Numbered from the stretch's first letter, positions 33,146 to 41,100 are shown. The stretch: 64,000 bases of DNA from Armatimonadota bacterium (GCA_031081675.1 JAVHLZ010000005.1:12881-76880), one strand, 5' to 3'. Program-made: numbers and translations. Notes: a model not told the origin generated them from the sequence alone.

Positions 33146-34011
33146 GGGCGCGTCGCCGGCGCGTGCTGCGGGTGGTCCAGCGGGTGGCCCTGTACGGGGC
33201 GGCGCTGGCCTTCACGGTGTTTGCCGTTTTCCCCTTCTACTGGATGCTCCTGACGGCGTTCAAGACCAACCGCGACCTCTACGTGGGCGCCACCGACCTC
33301 TCCCACATCCCCTGGATCTTCAACGAGCGCCCGACCCTGGACCACATCCGGCTGCTGCTCGCCCAGACGCCGTACCTGATCTGGGTCAAGAACACGGCCC
33401 TGGTGGGGGGCCTGGTGGTGGCCATCACCCTGGTGACCGCCGTGCCGGCCGGCTACAGCCTGGCCCGGCTGTCGGGGCGGTGGGGGGAGCGGCTGGGGAT
33501 TGCCATCTTCCTCACCTACCTGATCCCGCCCACCCTGCTGTTCATCCCCTTCAGCCGGGTGATCGCGGTGCTGGGGCTGCAGAACTCCCTGTGGGCCCTG
33601 GTCCTGGTGTATCCCACCTTCACCATCCCCTTCTGTACCTGGCTGATGATGGGGTTCTTCCGGTCGGTGCCGCGGGACATCGAGGAGCAGGGGATGGTGG
33701 ACGGCTACAGCCGGGCGGGCGTGATCCGGCGGGTGGTTCTCCCCCTGGCGGTGTCGGGCATCCTGACGGTGATCATCTTCGCCTTCACCCTGGTGATGCA
33801 GGACTTCGTCTACGCGCTGACCTTCATCAGTTCCGTGGGCCGCATGACCGTCAGCCTGGGCGTGCCCGTGGCCCTGGTGCGGGGCGACGTCTTCTACTGG
33901 GGATCGCTGATGGCGGCCTGCCTGATCACCAGCGTGCCCCTGGCGGTGATCTACAACCTGTTCATCGACCGCTTCATCGCCGGCCTGACCGCCGGCGCCC
34001 TCAAGGGATAA
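33142..34011 (+). CDS. Sugar-type ABC transporter permease (MalG/UgpE-like)
   Basis: 289 residues, six membrane helices, opening FPFYWMLLTAFKTN and an EAA-type loop IEEQGMVDGYSRAGVIRRVVLPLA near residue 190. In this copy the usual E-A-A reads E-Q-G-M. ATGA overlap with the first permease. Completes the importer operon; the next gene has its own promoter. Confidence 0.92.
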   Translation: MRARRRRVLRVVQRVALYGAALAFTVFAVFPFYWMLLTAFKTNRDLYVGATDLSHIPWIFNERPTLDHIRLLLAQTPYLIWVKNTALVGGLVVAITLVTAVPAGYSLARLSGRWGERLGIAIFLTYLIPPTLLFIPFSRVIAVLGLQNSLWALVLVYPTFTIPFCTWLMMGFFRSVPRDIEEQGMVDGYSRAGVIRRVVLPLAVSGILTVIIFAFTLVMQDFVYALTFISSVGRMTVSLGVPVALVRGDVFYWGSLMAACLITSVPLAVIYNLFIDRFIAGLTAGALKG

Positions 34012-34089
34012 CCCGCGGGGCGGCCGCCCGCCCGCCCGGACGCCCCGGCACGCGGCGGGATGGCCCGGCGGGACGGCAGCGTGCGGGGT

Positions 34090-34118
34090 TTGACAGCGGC
34101 GGCCGCCGCGGGTATAGT
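34090..34118 (+). promoter_or_regulatory. Consensus promoter TTGACA-N17-TATAGT
   Basis: TTGACA (34090-34095), 17 bases, TATAGT (34113-34118). One of the best σ70-type matches in the window. Start site near 34125, only 11-14 bases before the SRPBCC gene start. Confidence 0.8.
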
Positions 34119-34138
34119 ACGTCGGAGCGCGCGGGGTG

Positions 34139-34621
34139 ATGGCGGTGGCGCAGGTGACGGCCACGACGGTGATCCGGGCTCCCCTGCCCGACGTGTACCG
34201 CCAGGCCCAGGACGTGGAGGCGTTCCCGTCCTTCATGCCCGACCTGCAGTCGGTGCGGGTCCTGGAGCGGGACGGGCCCCGGACGGTGACCGAATGGGTG
34301 GGGACGGTTCAGGGCCGGCGGGTGCGGTGGGTGGAAGAGGATACCTGGGATGACGACGCCCACCGGTGCACCTTCCGCCAGCGGGAAGGGGATTTCACGC
34401 GCTATGAGGGCGTGTGGACGTTCGCGGCCGTGCCCGAGGGCACGCAGACCACGCTGACGGTGGACTTCGAACTGGACCTCCCCCTGGCCGGCCCGCTGCT
34501 GTCCACTCTGCTGCGGGTGCTGGTGCGGAAAAACGTGGAGAGCATGCTGGAGGCCCTCCGGCTCCGCCTGGAAGGAGGCGCCCGCGGGGCGCCCACATCA
34601 CGCTCCCCGGGAGGTGGATGA
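34139..34621 (+). CDS. SRPBCC-fold protein (COQ10/polyketide-cyclase type)
   Basis: 160 residues. The N-terminus VTATTVIRAPLPDVYRQAQDVEAFPSFM is the β1-helix pattern of START/SRPBCC ligand-binding domains related to COQ10 and ribosome-associated RatA-like proteins; a Gly/Arg-rich tail follows. Such proteins bind hydrophobic ligands. GTG 34136 directly before ATG 34139 is an alternative start. It shares a strong promoter with the tiny membrane protein that follows. Confidence 0.85.
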   Translation: MAVAQVTATTVIRAPLPDVYRQAQDVEAFPSFMPDLQSVRVLERDGPRTVTEWVGTVQGRRVRWVEEDTWDDDAHRCTFRQREGDFTRYEGVWTFAAVPEGTQTTLTVDFELDLPLAGPLLSTLLRVLVRKNVESMLEALRLRLEGGARGAPTSRSPGGG

Positions 34622-34761
34622 TGCGCGCTGGGATGGACCGACTGGCCGCGGCTGTCCGCGCTCGCCTGCGCGACGAGCGCGGGCAGGACGTGATCGTCGT
34701 CCTGCTGATCATCTTCCTCATCTGGCTGCTGGTCACCGGCCGGCAGGTCGTCGTCCGGTAG
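34621..34761 (+). CDS. 46-residue single-pass membrane protein
   Basis: An Arg-rich N-terminal part (RLAAAVRARLRDERGQD) precedes one hydrophobic helix of about 18 residues (VIVVLLIIFLIWLLV) and a short basic tail. GGGAGGTGG provides a good ribosome site before ATG 34621; its first base is the last of the SRPBCC stop. A perfect terminator follows 9 bases after its stop, which supports it as a real gene. No family recognised; orientation is probably N-in. Confidence 0.7.
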   Translation: MRAGMDRLAAAVRARLRDERGQDVIVVLLIIFLIWLLVTGRQVVVR

Positions 34762-34769
34762 CGGCGCCC

Positions 34770-34800
34770 AGGCCTTAGGGAGCGGCCCTCCCTAAGGCCT
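34770..34800 (+). terminator. Intrinsic terminator-like hairpin, 13-bp perfect stem
   Basis: AGGCCTTAGGGAG (34770-34782), loop CGGCC, CTCCCTAAGGCCT (34788-34800). The T-run is short (TTGC), and the symmetric stem could act in both directions. It closes the SRPBCC/small membrane protein unit. Confidence 0.8.
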
Positions 34801-34874
34801 TTGCGTGCCCGCGGGCGGGCAGAATGTCCGGGGGAGAAGCCGACGGACTCACGGCGGACACTATAGGAGATACG

Positions 34875-35993
34875 ATGCAGCCATCATCGACGCGCGCCCG
34901 GACCATCCCGCTGGCCCGCCCGCTGATCTCCGAGGAGGATCGCCGTCGGGTCCTGGAGGTGCTGGAGTCGGGTCAGCTGGTGGCCGGACGCCAGGTGGCC
35001 GAATTCGAGCAGGCCTTCGCCCGCTACCTGGGGGTCCGGGAGGCGGTGGCCACCTCCTCGGGCACGGCGGCCCTGCAGGTGGCGCTGCAGGCGTGCGGCA
35101 TCGGCCCGGGGGACGTGGTGGTCACCACCCCCTTCACCTTTGCCGCCACCAGCAACGCCGTCCTGCACGCGGGCGCCCGGCCCGTGTTCGCGGACGTGGA
35201 CGCTTGCACGGGCAACCTGGACCCTCAGGCCGTGGAGGAGGCGGTGCGACGCCACCGGGCCCGGGCCATCCTGTGCGTGCACCTGTACGGGATGCCCTGC
35301 GAGATGGACGCCCTGGTGGAGGTCGCCGCCCGCCATGGCGCCCTGCTGGTGGAGGACTGCGCCCAGGCCCACGGGGCCCGCTACCGGGGACGCCCGGTGG
35401 GAACCTTTGGGGCCGCGGCGATCTTCAGTTTCTACCCCAGCAAGAACATGACCACCGGCGAGGGCGGGATGGTGGTGACCGACGACCCCCGGGTGGCCGC
35501 CCGGGCGCGGCTGCTGGTCAACGTGGGCCAGCGGCCCGGACACGACTACGTCTACGAGGAAGTCGGGCACAACTTCCGCATGACCGACATCGCCGCCGCG
35601 CTGGGCATCGGGCAGCTGCAGCACCTGGACGCGTGGAACGCGCGCCGCCGGGAGCACGCCCGCCGCTACACGGCCGCGTTTGCGTCCCTGGAATGGGTGG
35701 TGCCTCCCCCGGAGCCGCCGGAGGTCGTGCCCGCGTATAACACCTACACGGTGCGCGTGCCGCGCGACCGCCCGCGCCTGATGGACGCCCTGCGGGCGGC
35801 CCAGATTGCCTGCCGGGTCTACTACCCGTCGCTGATCCCCCACTCGCCGGCCTACCGGCGGCTGGGACTGGGCGGGGAGTTCCCCGCGGCCGAGCGGCTG
35901 ACGGGCGAGGTGCTGTCGCTGCCGGTGCACCCGGCACTGGAGCCCGACGATGTGGAGCGGGTCATCGCGGTGGTGACCGGGGTGCGGCCGTGA
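34875..35993 (+). CDS. DegT/DnrJ/EryC1-family sugar aminotransferase
   Basis: PLP-dependent transamination of a nucleotide keto-sugar. 372 residues with TSSGTAALQVALQA near residue 56, the aspartate segment VEDCAQAHGARY and the PLP lysine in FYPSKNMTTGEGG near residue 195, plus HNFRMTDIAAALG. ATG 34875 after AGGAGATACG. The oxidoreductase gene follows by 13 bases. The pair resembles the WbpE-WbpB logic of 3-amino sugar synthesis, but no glycosyltransferase or acetyltransferase is adjacent, so the sugar is unknown. Confidence 0.92.
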   Translation: MQPSSTRARTIPLARPLISEEDRRRVLEVLESGQLVAGRQVAEFEQAFARYLGVREAVATSSGTAALQVALQACGIGPGDVVVTTPFTFAATSNAVLHAGARPVFADVDACTGNLDPQAVEEAVRRHRARAILCVHLYGMPCEMDALVEVAARHGALLVEDCAQAHGARYRGRPVGTFGAAAIFSFYPSKNMTTGEGGMVVTDDPRVAARARLLVNVGQRPGHDYVYEEVGHNFRMTDIAAALGIGQLQHLDAWNARRREHARRYTAAFASLEWVVPPPEPPEVVPAYNTYTVRVPRDRPRLMDALRAAQIACRVYYPSLIPHSPAYRRLGLGGEFPAAERLTGEVLSLPVHPALEPDDVERVIAVVTGVRP

Positions 35994-36006
35994 GGAGGGA
36001 CCGGGC

Positions 36007-36942
36007 GTGAGCCGTCGGATTCGGGTGGCCGTGGTGGGGCTGGGCCAGTGGGGACGCCACCACGCCCGCATCTACGCCGGGCTGCCCGAGGCGGAGCTGG
36101 CGGCCGTGGTGGACGTGAACGCTGGGGAGATGCGCGCCGTGGCCCAGCGCTACCGCACGGCCGGCTACACCGACTATCGCGACGTCCTGGGCCGGGTGGA
36201 CGCCGTCAGCGTGGTGGTGCCCACCCACCTCCACTACGAGGTGGCGCGGGCGTTTCTGGAGTCGGGCGCCCACGTCCTCGTCGAGAAGCCCATGACCGGC
36301 ACCCTCCCGGAGGCCACCGCGCTGGTGGATCTGGCCCGGCGCACGGGGCGCCTTCTGGCCGTGGGCCACGTGGAACGCTTCAAGCCCGCGGTCCGCCGCC
36401 TGGCCGACCTGGCGCGGGAGCCGCTGTTCATCCAGGCCCGGCGGGTCCGCCCCTACGATCGGTCCCGGACCATGGACGTGGGCGTGGTCATGGACCTGAT
36501 GATTCACGACATCGACATCGCCCTGGCGCTGGCCGGCAGCCGCCCCGTGCAGCTGGGCGGCCTGGCCGTGCGGGTGCACAACAGCCACGAAGACCTGGCG
36601 GTGGCCCACCTGACCCTGGCCTCAGGCTGCCGGGTGTGGTTGATGGCCAGCCGGGTCTCGGCCCACAAGGCGTCCGAGATCGAGGTGGTCACCCCCGACC
36701 GGGTGGTGCGCCTGGACTACCTGCGGCAGCGCCTGTCCGTGCACCGGTTCACCGGCGAGGTGGAGGAGCACGAGGAGCTGCACGGGGAGGAGCCGCTGCG
36801 CGCGGAGCTGGCGCACTTTGTGGCGTGCGTGGCGGGCCGGGAGCAGCCTCTGGTCACCGGCGAAGACGGCCGGCAGGCCCTGGAGGTGGCGCTGGCGCTG
36901 CTGGCCCAGATGACCACCGTGACCGCCCCCGTCCGGGTGTAG
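36007..36942 (+). CDS. Gfo/Idh/MocA family NAD(P)-dependent oxidoreductase
   Basis: 311 residues. N-terminal Rossmann fold with VAVVGLGQWGRHHARI, then the family's HVLVEKPMTGT near residue 90 and the catalytic-domain VVMDLMIHDIDIALAL near residue 163. Starts GTG 36007 after GAGGAGG. Likely oxidises a nucleotide sugar, or myo-inositol-like polyol, for the preceding aminotransferase. Substrate not readable. Confidence 0.9.
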   Translation: MSRRIRVAVVGLGQWGRHHARIYAGLPEAELAAVVDVNAGEMRAVAQRYRTAGYTDYRDVLGRVDAVSVVVPTHLHYEVARAFLESGAHVLVEKPMTGTLPEATALVDLARRTGRLLAVGHVERFKPAVRRLADLAREPLFIQARRVRPYDRSRTMDVGVVMDLMIHDIDIALALAGSRPVQLGGLAVRVHNSHEDLAVAHLTLASGCRVWLMASRVSAHKASEIEVVTPDRVVRLDYLRQRLSVHRFTGEVEEHEELHGEEPLRAELAHFVACVAGREQPLVTGEDGRQALEVALALLAQMTTVTAPVRV

Positions 36943-36983
36943 GCCGGGCGGTCCCGGCCTGCCGGCCCGCGTCGCCCACATCC

Positions 36984-37376
36984 GTGACCTGGCACACCGT
37001 TTCCGTCCGATCCCGCCGCCGGGTGGAGGTCATCGACATCACCGAGGCCGTGGCCGCGGCGTGCGGCGCCGGGGCGTCGGGTCTGGCCGTGGTGGTCTGC
37101 CCGCACACCACCGCGGCCGTCTGCGTGAACGAGGCCGAACCGCACCTGCTGGCCGACCTGGAGCGATGGCTGGAGCGGATGGTGCCCGCCGCAGCCGAGT
37201 ACGCCCACAACCGCATCGACGACAACGCCGACGCACACCTGCGGGCCCTCCTGCTGGGCCACTGCGTGTGTGTGCCGGTGGACGGCGGGCTGCAGCTGGG
37301 GCGCTGGCAGCGCATCCTGTTCGTGGAACTGGACGGGCCTCGGCAGCGGCAGGTGCGGGTTGCCGTGGTGGGGTGA
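36984..37376 (+). CDS. YjbQ/UPF0047 family protein (secondary thiamine-phosphate synthase type)
   Basis: 130 residues with the family histidine cluster CPHTTAAVCVNE near residue 36, the NRIDDNADAHLRALLLG segment and GGLQLGRWQRILFVELDGPR at the end. Relatives have weak thiamine-phosphate synthase activity that can rescue thiE mutants. Its position a few kb before ThiT and thiamine pyrophosphokinase may be meaningful. GTG 36984; in the family the start is normally close to this point. Confidence 0.88.
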   Translation: MTWHTVSVRSRRRVEVIDITEAVAAACGAGASGLAVVVCPHTTAAVCVNEAEPHLLADLERWLERMVPAAAEYAHNRIDDNADAHLRALLLGHCVCVPVDGGLQLGRWQRILFVELDGPRQRQVRVAVVG

Positions 37377-37410
37377 TCGGGCGCCGGGGCGTCGGGCAGG
37401 GACATGGCCC

Positions 37411-37650
37411 CTACGGATGGACCACCACGCAGGTCACCACCCGGCGCACGCCCTCGATCCGCTGGACCGCCGCGGCCACCGCAGGGAACCCCCGGGTCTC
37501 CTCCTGTTCGGCCACCGCGATCACGTCGAACTCTCCCATGGTGACGTGGGCCTCCACCACGCCGGGGACGGTGCGGACCTGGCGGGCCACCGCCGCGGGG
37601 GTGCTGCGGTCCAGGGCGATGAGCAGGAAGGCGACTTCGGCCACGGCCAC
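37411..37650 (-). CDS. Lrp/AsnC ligand-binding (RAM) domain protein without a DNA-binding domain
   Basis: About 79 residues forming one α/β RAM domain: AEVAFLLIALD, PGVVEAHVTMGEFDVIAVAE and VRRVVTCVVV. The helix-turn-helix of full Lrp/AsnC regulators is absent, as in the stand-alone 'SAM/demethylmenaquinone' type AsnC-like proteins. Start GTG 37650 or 37644, both without a clear ribosome site. Divergent from the FMN-riboswitch unit: its start lies about 36 bases from that promoter's -35. Confidence 0.7.
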   Translation of the reverse strand: MAVAEVAFLLIALDRSTPAAVARQVRTVPGVVEAHVTMGEFDVIAVAEQEETRGFPAVAAAVQRIEGVRRVVTCVVVHP

Positions 37651-37685
37651 TGTGTTCGGACGGCGCGGGGACCTCTCCTGCGCCG

Positions 37686-37714
37686 TTGACACCCCGGCCG
37701 CGGGGGAGTAGCAT
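37686..37714 (+). promoter_or_regulatory. Promoter TTGACA-N17-TAGCAT for the FMN-riboswitch transcript
   Basis: TTGACA (37686-37691), 17-base spacer, TAGCAT (37709-37714). Start site near 37721, 14 bases before the first aptamer helix. The same TAGCAT -10 is used before the TPP riboswitch. Confidence 0.8.
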
Positions 37715-37734
37715 GGGCGCGGAAGCACCGAAGT

Positions 37735-37895
37735 CCCGCAGCCTTACGGGGCAGGGTGACTCCGCGGTCGGCCTGGCCGGCGGCGGGGAATTCCCGATCG
37801 GCGGTGACAGCCCGTGAGGCGCGGCTCCGGCCGCGCCGTGGCCCGGTGAAATTCCGGGGCCGACGGTACAGTCCGTATGAGGTGAAGGCTGCGGG
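37735..37895 (+). promoter_or_regulatory. FMN riboswitch (RFN element)
   Basis: P1 is CCCGCAGCC (37735-37743) with GGCTGCGGG (37887-37895). Inside are the conserved RFN segments GGGGCAGGGTGA, TTCCCGATCGGCGGTGACAG, CCGGTGAAATTCCGGGGC and CGACGGTACAGTCCG in the right order. The variable arm between 37821 and 37841 is a GC hairpin. It controls the RibU-like transporter downstream: with FMN bound the terminator at 37918 should form and switch it off. Confidence 0.95.
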
Positions 37896-37917
37896 ATCCG
37901 GCGCCTGAGTGCCCCCA

Positions 37918-37944
37918 GGACGCCCGCGTTCGGGGCGTCCTTTT
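37918..37944 (+). terminator. Riboswitch expression-platform terminator
   Basis: GGACGCCC (37918-37925) pairs with GGGCGTCC (37933-37940), followed by TTTTGATTT. It stands 22 bases after the FMN aptamer and before the ribosome site (37963-37970). Confidence 0.88.
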
Positions 37945-37976
37945 GATTTGGGCGCCATACCAGGGAGGGGAAAAAG

Positions 37977-38492
37977 ATGTCCACCCGCCAGATTGCGCGT
38001 GGGGCGCTGCTCATTGCCCTGGTGGCGGCCGCGACGCTGGCCGTCCGCATCCCCGTGCCCGCCACGCAGGGCTACATCAACCTGGGAGACTCCATGGTGT
38101 ACGTGTCGGCCCTGCTGTTCGGACCGCTGGCGGGGGCGCTGGCCGGCGGGGTGGGCTCGGCGCTGGCCGACGTGATCGGAGGCTACGTCCGCTTCGCCCC
38201 CTTCACGCTGGTCATCAAGGGCCTGGAAGGCCTGGTGGTGGGCTGGCTGGCCCGGCGTCTGGCGGGCCGGCTGGCGTCCGCCGCCGACCTGGCCGGCGCC
38301 GCGGCCGCCGTGGTGGCGGGCGGGACGCTGATGGTCGCGGGGTATTTCGTGACGGAGGCGTATGTGATGGGCCTGGGCTCCGCTGCCGCCGCCGCGGAGG
38401 TCCCGGGCAACGTCTTCCAGGTGGTCGGCGGTCTGGTGGCGGCCCTGCCGGTGTCGGTGGCCCTGCGCCGGCTGGTCACCTCCACGCCCTGA
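37977..38492 (+). CDS. ECF transporter S component, probable riboflavin transporter (RibU-like)
   Basis: 171 residues, five or six hydrophobic helices, with the ECF S-component features ALLIALVAAATLAVRIPVPA and GYINLGDSMVYVSALLFGP. Riboflavin specificity is inferred mainly from the FMN riboswitch directly upstream. It would use a shared energising module (EcfA/EcfT) encoded elsewhere. ATG 37977 after GGGAGGGGAAAAAG. The next gene begins 11 bases downstream, so the riboswitch probably controls both. Confidence 0.85.
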   Translation: MSTRQIARGALLIALVAAATLAVRIPVPATQGYINLGDSMVYVSALLFGPLAGALAGGVGSALADVIGGYVRFAPFTLVIKGLEGLVVGWLARRLAGRLASAADLAGAAAAVVAGGTLMVAGYFVTEAYVMGLGSAAAAAEVPGNVFQVVGGLVAALPVSVALRRLVTSTP

Positions 38493-38503
38493 GACCCCTC
38501 GGG

Positions 38504-39547
38504 ATGGCACCTCCACCTCCGGACGACGCCCGGCGGGAGTCGGGCGCCGCCCCGCTGCGGCCGGGCAAGATCCCTCCCGACCTGCTGCAACGGGTGGTCT
38601 TCGCCCACCTGGGCGCCCGCCGGCCCGAGGTTCTGGTGCGGGCCGGCATCGGCCGCGACTGCGCCGCGGTGGATCTCGGCGAGGCGGCCTGCGTGGTGAC
38701 CTGCGATCCCATCACCGCCGCCTCCCATCACCTGGGCCGGCTGGCGGTGCACGTGGCCTGCAACGACCTCGCCACCACCGGAGCCGAGCCGGTGGCCCTG
38801 CTGCTGACCCTGCTCCTGCGCGAGGGGACCACGCCCGAGGATCTGGAGGCCATCGTCGCCGAGGCCGGCCGGACGGCGGCGACTCTCGGGGTGGAGATCG
38901 TCGGGGGCCACACCGAGGTGACACCCGGCATCGACCGCACCCTGGCCGTGGTCACCGCACTCGGCCGGGCCCCACGCGGGGCGGTGCTGGCAGCAGGGGC
39001 CCGGCCGCACGACGCGGTCATCCTGACCAAAGGCGCCGCCATCGAGGGGACCGCCATCCTCGCCGCGGACCTGGCCGAGCGCCTGCGCCCGGTCCTGGGC
39101 GAGGAGGGTCTGGCCCGGGCCCGAGCGTTCATCGAGCGCATCAGTGTGGTGCCCGAGGGCCTCATCGCCGCGCGCGCCGGAGCCTCCGCCCTGCACGACG
39201 TGACCGAAGGCGGAGTGCTGGCGGGCGCGTGGGAGCTGGCCGAGGCCAGCGGGCGGGGGATCGTCCTGCGGGCGGATGACGTGCCGGTCCTGCCGGAGAC
39301 CCAGGCCATCTGCCACGCCCTGGATCTCGACCCCCTGGCGCTGATCGGCAGCGGGGCGATGCTCATCTGCACCTCCGACCCCCGCGGGATGCTCCGCGCC
39401 CTGGCCGAGGAGGGCATCCCCGCCGCCGAGGTGGGGGTCATCACCGACGGTGATCGGGTGGTGGTGCGCGGCGGCCGCGCCCGGCCCCTGGTGCCTCCCG
39501 AGCGCGATGAGATCTACAGGGTCTTTGAACCTCCTGCGGGGGCCTGA
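38504..39547 (+). CDS. AIR synthase/HypE/ThiL-fold protein
   Basis: 347 residues of the PurM-like ATP-binding superfamily: KIPPDLLQRVV at the start, then AGIGRDCAAVDLG, VVTCDPITAASHHLG, ACNDLATTGAEPVALLL, IVGGHTEVTPG and ALHDVTEGGVLAG. The DPIT and GGHTEVT patterns fit the 'AIR synthase-related/hydrogenase maturation' branch rather than classical ThiL. No hydrogenase genes are present. It sits between the RibU-like transporter and the TPP-riboswitch unit, so a vitamin-related kinase role is possible but unproven. Confidence 0.8.
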   Translation: MAPPPPDDARRESGAAPLRPGKIPPDLLQRVVFAHLGARRPEVLVRAGIGRDCAAVDLGEAACVVTCDPITAASHHLGRLAVHVACNDLATTGAEPVALLLTLLLREGTTPEDLEAIVAEAGRTAATLGVEIVGGHTEVTPGIDRTLAVVTALGRAPRGAVLAAGARPHDAVILTKGAAIEGTAILAADLAERLRPVLGEEGLARARAFIERISVVPEGLIAARAGASALHDVTEGGVLAGAWELAEASGRGIVLRADDVPVLPETQAICHALDLDPLALIGSGAMLICTSDPRGMLRALAEEGIPAAEVGVITDGDRVVVRGGRARPLVPPERDEIYRVFEPPAGA

Positions 39548-39554
39548 GCCGCCC

Positions 39555-39583
39555 TTGCGCCGGACGGCCGGGCCGTCTAGCAT
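39555..39583 (+). promoter_or_regulatory. Promoter TTGCGC-N17-TAGCAT for the TPP-riboswitch transcript
   Basis: TTGCGC (39555-39560), 17-base spacer, TAGCAT (39578-39583), start near 39590. The -10 is identical to that of the FMN-riboswitch promoter. Confidence 0.65.
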
Positions 39584-39603
39584 GGACTGCGGAACCACAT
39601 AGT

Positions 39604-39740
39604 CTTGGGGGAGCTCGGGGGTAACCGGGCTGAGAGTACGCCCTGCCGGGTCCGCGCCGGCCGACGACGGTGCGGGACCGGCCCCGGCGTTGACCCGTCG
39701 GACCCGATCCAGGTAATACTGGCGTGGGGACACAGGGAGA
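39604..39740 (+). promoter_or_regulatory. TPP riboswitch (THI element)
   Basis: The conserved THI-box blocks are present in order: GGGGGAGCTCGGGG, GGGCTGAGAGTACGCCCT, a long variable GC arm, then TGACCCGTCGGACCCGATCC and GGTAATACTGGCGTGGGGA. Boundaries are approximate. It controls thiT and thiN through the hairpin at 39746. Confidence 0.95.
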
Positions 39741-39745
39741 ACGGG

Positions 39746-39779
39746 CCGCCAGCCTGGTTCGGCTGGCGGTTATCGTTTT
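39746..39779 (+). terminator. Expression-platform terminator of the TPP riboswitch
   Basis: CCGCCAGCC (39746-39754) pairs with GGCTGGCGG (39761-39769), loop TGGTTC, followed by TTATCGTTTT. It ends about 30 bases before the thiT start, between aptamer and ribosome site. Confidence 0.87.
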
Positions 39780-39809
39780 CCGGGCTCCCCCGGCGGGGAG
39801 GGAGAGGTC

Positions 39810-40349
39810 ATGACAGGGAGTCGCACGTGGTCGCCCCGGCTGGTGGCGGAGATGGGAATCGCCGTCGCCCTGGCTGCGGTTCTGCACCTGGTGAAGCTGT
39901 GGGAGATGCCCCAGGGGGGATCGATCACTCTGGGGACGATGGTGCCCCTGTTCCTCATCTCGCTGCGGCGTGGCCCGGTGGTGGGTGCCGTGACCGGTGC
40001 CGTCTACGGGCTGCTGGAGGGGTGGATCATCAGCGGCGGGCGGTTCTTCTACCATCCCGTGCAGGTGATCCTGGACTACCCGCTGGCGTTCGGCGTGCTG
40101 GCCCTGGCCGGGTTCTTCCCCCGCTACCCCGCCTTCGGGGTGACGCTGGGCGCCCTGGCGCGCTACGCGTCCCACGTGGTCTCGGGGGTCGTCTTCTTCG
40201 CCCAGTACGCTCCGCAGGGGCAGCCGGTGTGGCTGTACTCGCTGGGGTACAACGCCACCTACCTGGGGCCGGACTTCGCCGTGGCCATCCTGCTCACCCT
40301 GCTGGTCTGGGAGCGCCTGTCCCGGCTGTCCCCGCAGGCGGCAGCCTGA
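39810..40349 (+). CDS. thiT: Energy-coupled thiamine transporter ThiT
   Basis: 179 residues, six hydrophobic helices with the ThiT pattern: AEMGIAVALAAVLHLVKLWEMPQGGSITLG near the N-terminus, GAVYGLLEGWI, DYPLAFGVLALAG, and SLGYNATYLGPDFAVA at the end. ECF S component for thiamine; the TPP riboswitch upstream agrees. ATG 39810 follows GGGAGGGAGAGG. Confidence 0.95.
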   Translation: MTGSRTWSPRLVAEMGIAVALAAVLHLVKLWEMPQGGSITLGTMVPLFLISLRRGPVVGAVTGAVYGLLEGWIISGGRFFYHPVQVILDYPLAFGVLALAGFFPRYPAFGVTLGALARYASHVVSGVVFFAQYAPQGQPVWLYSLGYNATYLGPDFAVAILLTLLVWERLSRLSPQAAA

Positions 40350-40362
40350 GGCGCCCCCGGTC

Positions 40363-41100
40363 GTGCGGCGACGTGCCGGAGACCCCGTCGAACGCGCGCC
40401 GCGTTCCCGCGCCCGCCGTCCCGCGTATGCGGTGGTGGTGGCCGGCGGGCCGGACGGCCCGGCCTGGTGGCCCTCCCTGGTCGACCGCGCAGATCTGGTC
40501 ATCTGCGCCGATGGGGGGGTGGACGCGGCGCGCGCGCGGGGCCGCGTGCCCCACCTCGTGATCGGAGACTTCGACTCGGCGTCCTCCGGGGCCCTGGCCT
40601 GGGCCCGCCGCCGGGGAGCGCGTCTGGTGCGGTATCCGCGGGACAAGGACGCCACCGACACCGAGCTGGCCCTGGCGCATGCCCTGGCGGCGGGGGCGCG
40701 GCGAGTGGACATCCTCGGCGCGCTGGACGGCCGGGTGGATCACGCGCTGGCCAACGTGGGCCTGCTCCTGGTGGCCGCCCGCCGCCGCTGTCGCGCCCGA
40801 CTGGTGCGGGAGCGGACGGAGGTGTTCCTGGCCCGGGGCGCCACCCCGATCCCCGGGCGGGCCGGCGACCTCGTGTCGCTGCTCCCGCTGTTCGGCCCCG
40901 CGTCGGGAATCACCACCCGCGGCCTGCGGTACGGATTGCGGGGCGGCCGCCTGTCTGCCGGGTCCACGCGGGGAGTCAGCAACGTGGTGGTGCGGCCCCC
41001 GGCCGCGGTGACGGTGCGGCGGGGACGGCTGCTGGTGGTCGTCACGCACCGGCGCCGGCCGGCGGATGCCGGGAGGGCGTCTGCGGGCTCCCGTGTATAA
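40363..41100 (+). CDS. thiN: Thiamine pyrophosphokinase
   Basis: Transfers pyrophosphate from ATP to thiamine, making the coenzyme from imported thiamine. 245 residues: VVVAGGPDG, DLVICADGGVDAA, PHLVIGDFDS, the YPRDKDATDTELAL motif near residue 90 and GALDGRVDHALANV; the C-terminal β-domain ends in GVSNVVV. GTG 40363 after the thiT stop, under the same riboswitch. Its product would feed back on the riboswitch. Confidence 0.94.
   Translation: MRRRAGDPVERAPRSRARRPAYAVVVAGGPDGPAWWPSLVDRADLVICADGGVDAARARGRVPHLVIGDFDSASSGALAWARRRGARLVRYPRDKDATDTELALAHALAAGARRVDILGALDGRVDHALANVGLLLVAARRRCRARLVRERTEVFLARGATPIPGRAGDLVSLLPLFGPASGITTRGLRYGLRGGRLSAGSTRGVSNVVVRPPAAVTVRRGRLLVVVTHRRRPADAGRASAGSRV

Noticed and set aside
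34862-34867. TATAGG as a -10 for the DegT aminotransferase
   Set aside because: It merges with the ribosome site (TAGGAGATACG), and no -35 lies at a suitable distance, so it was not listed as a promoter.
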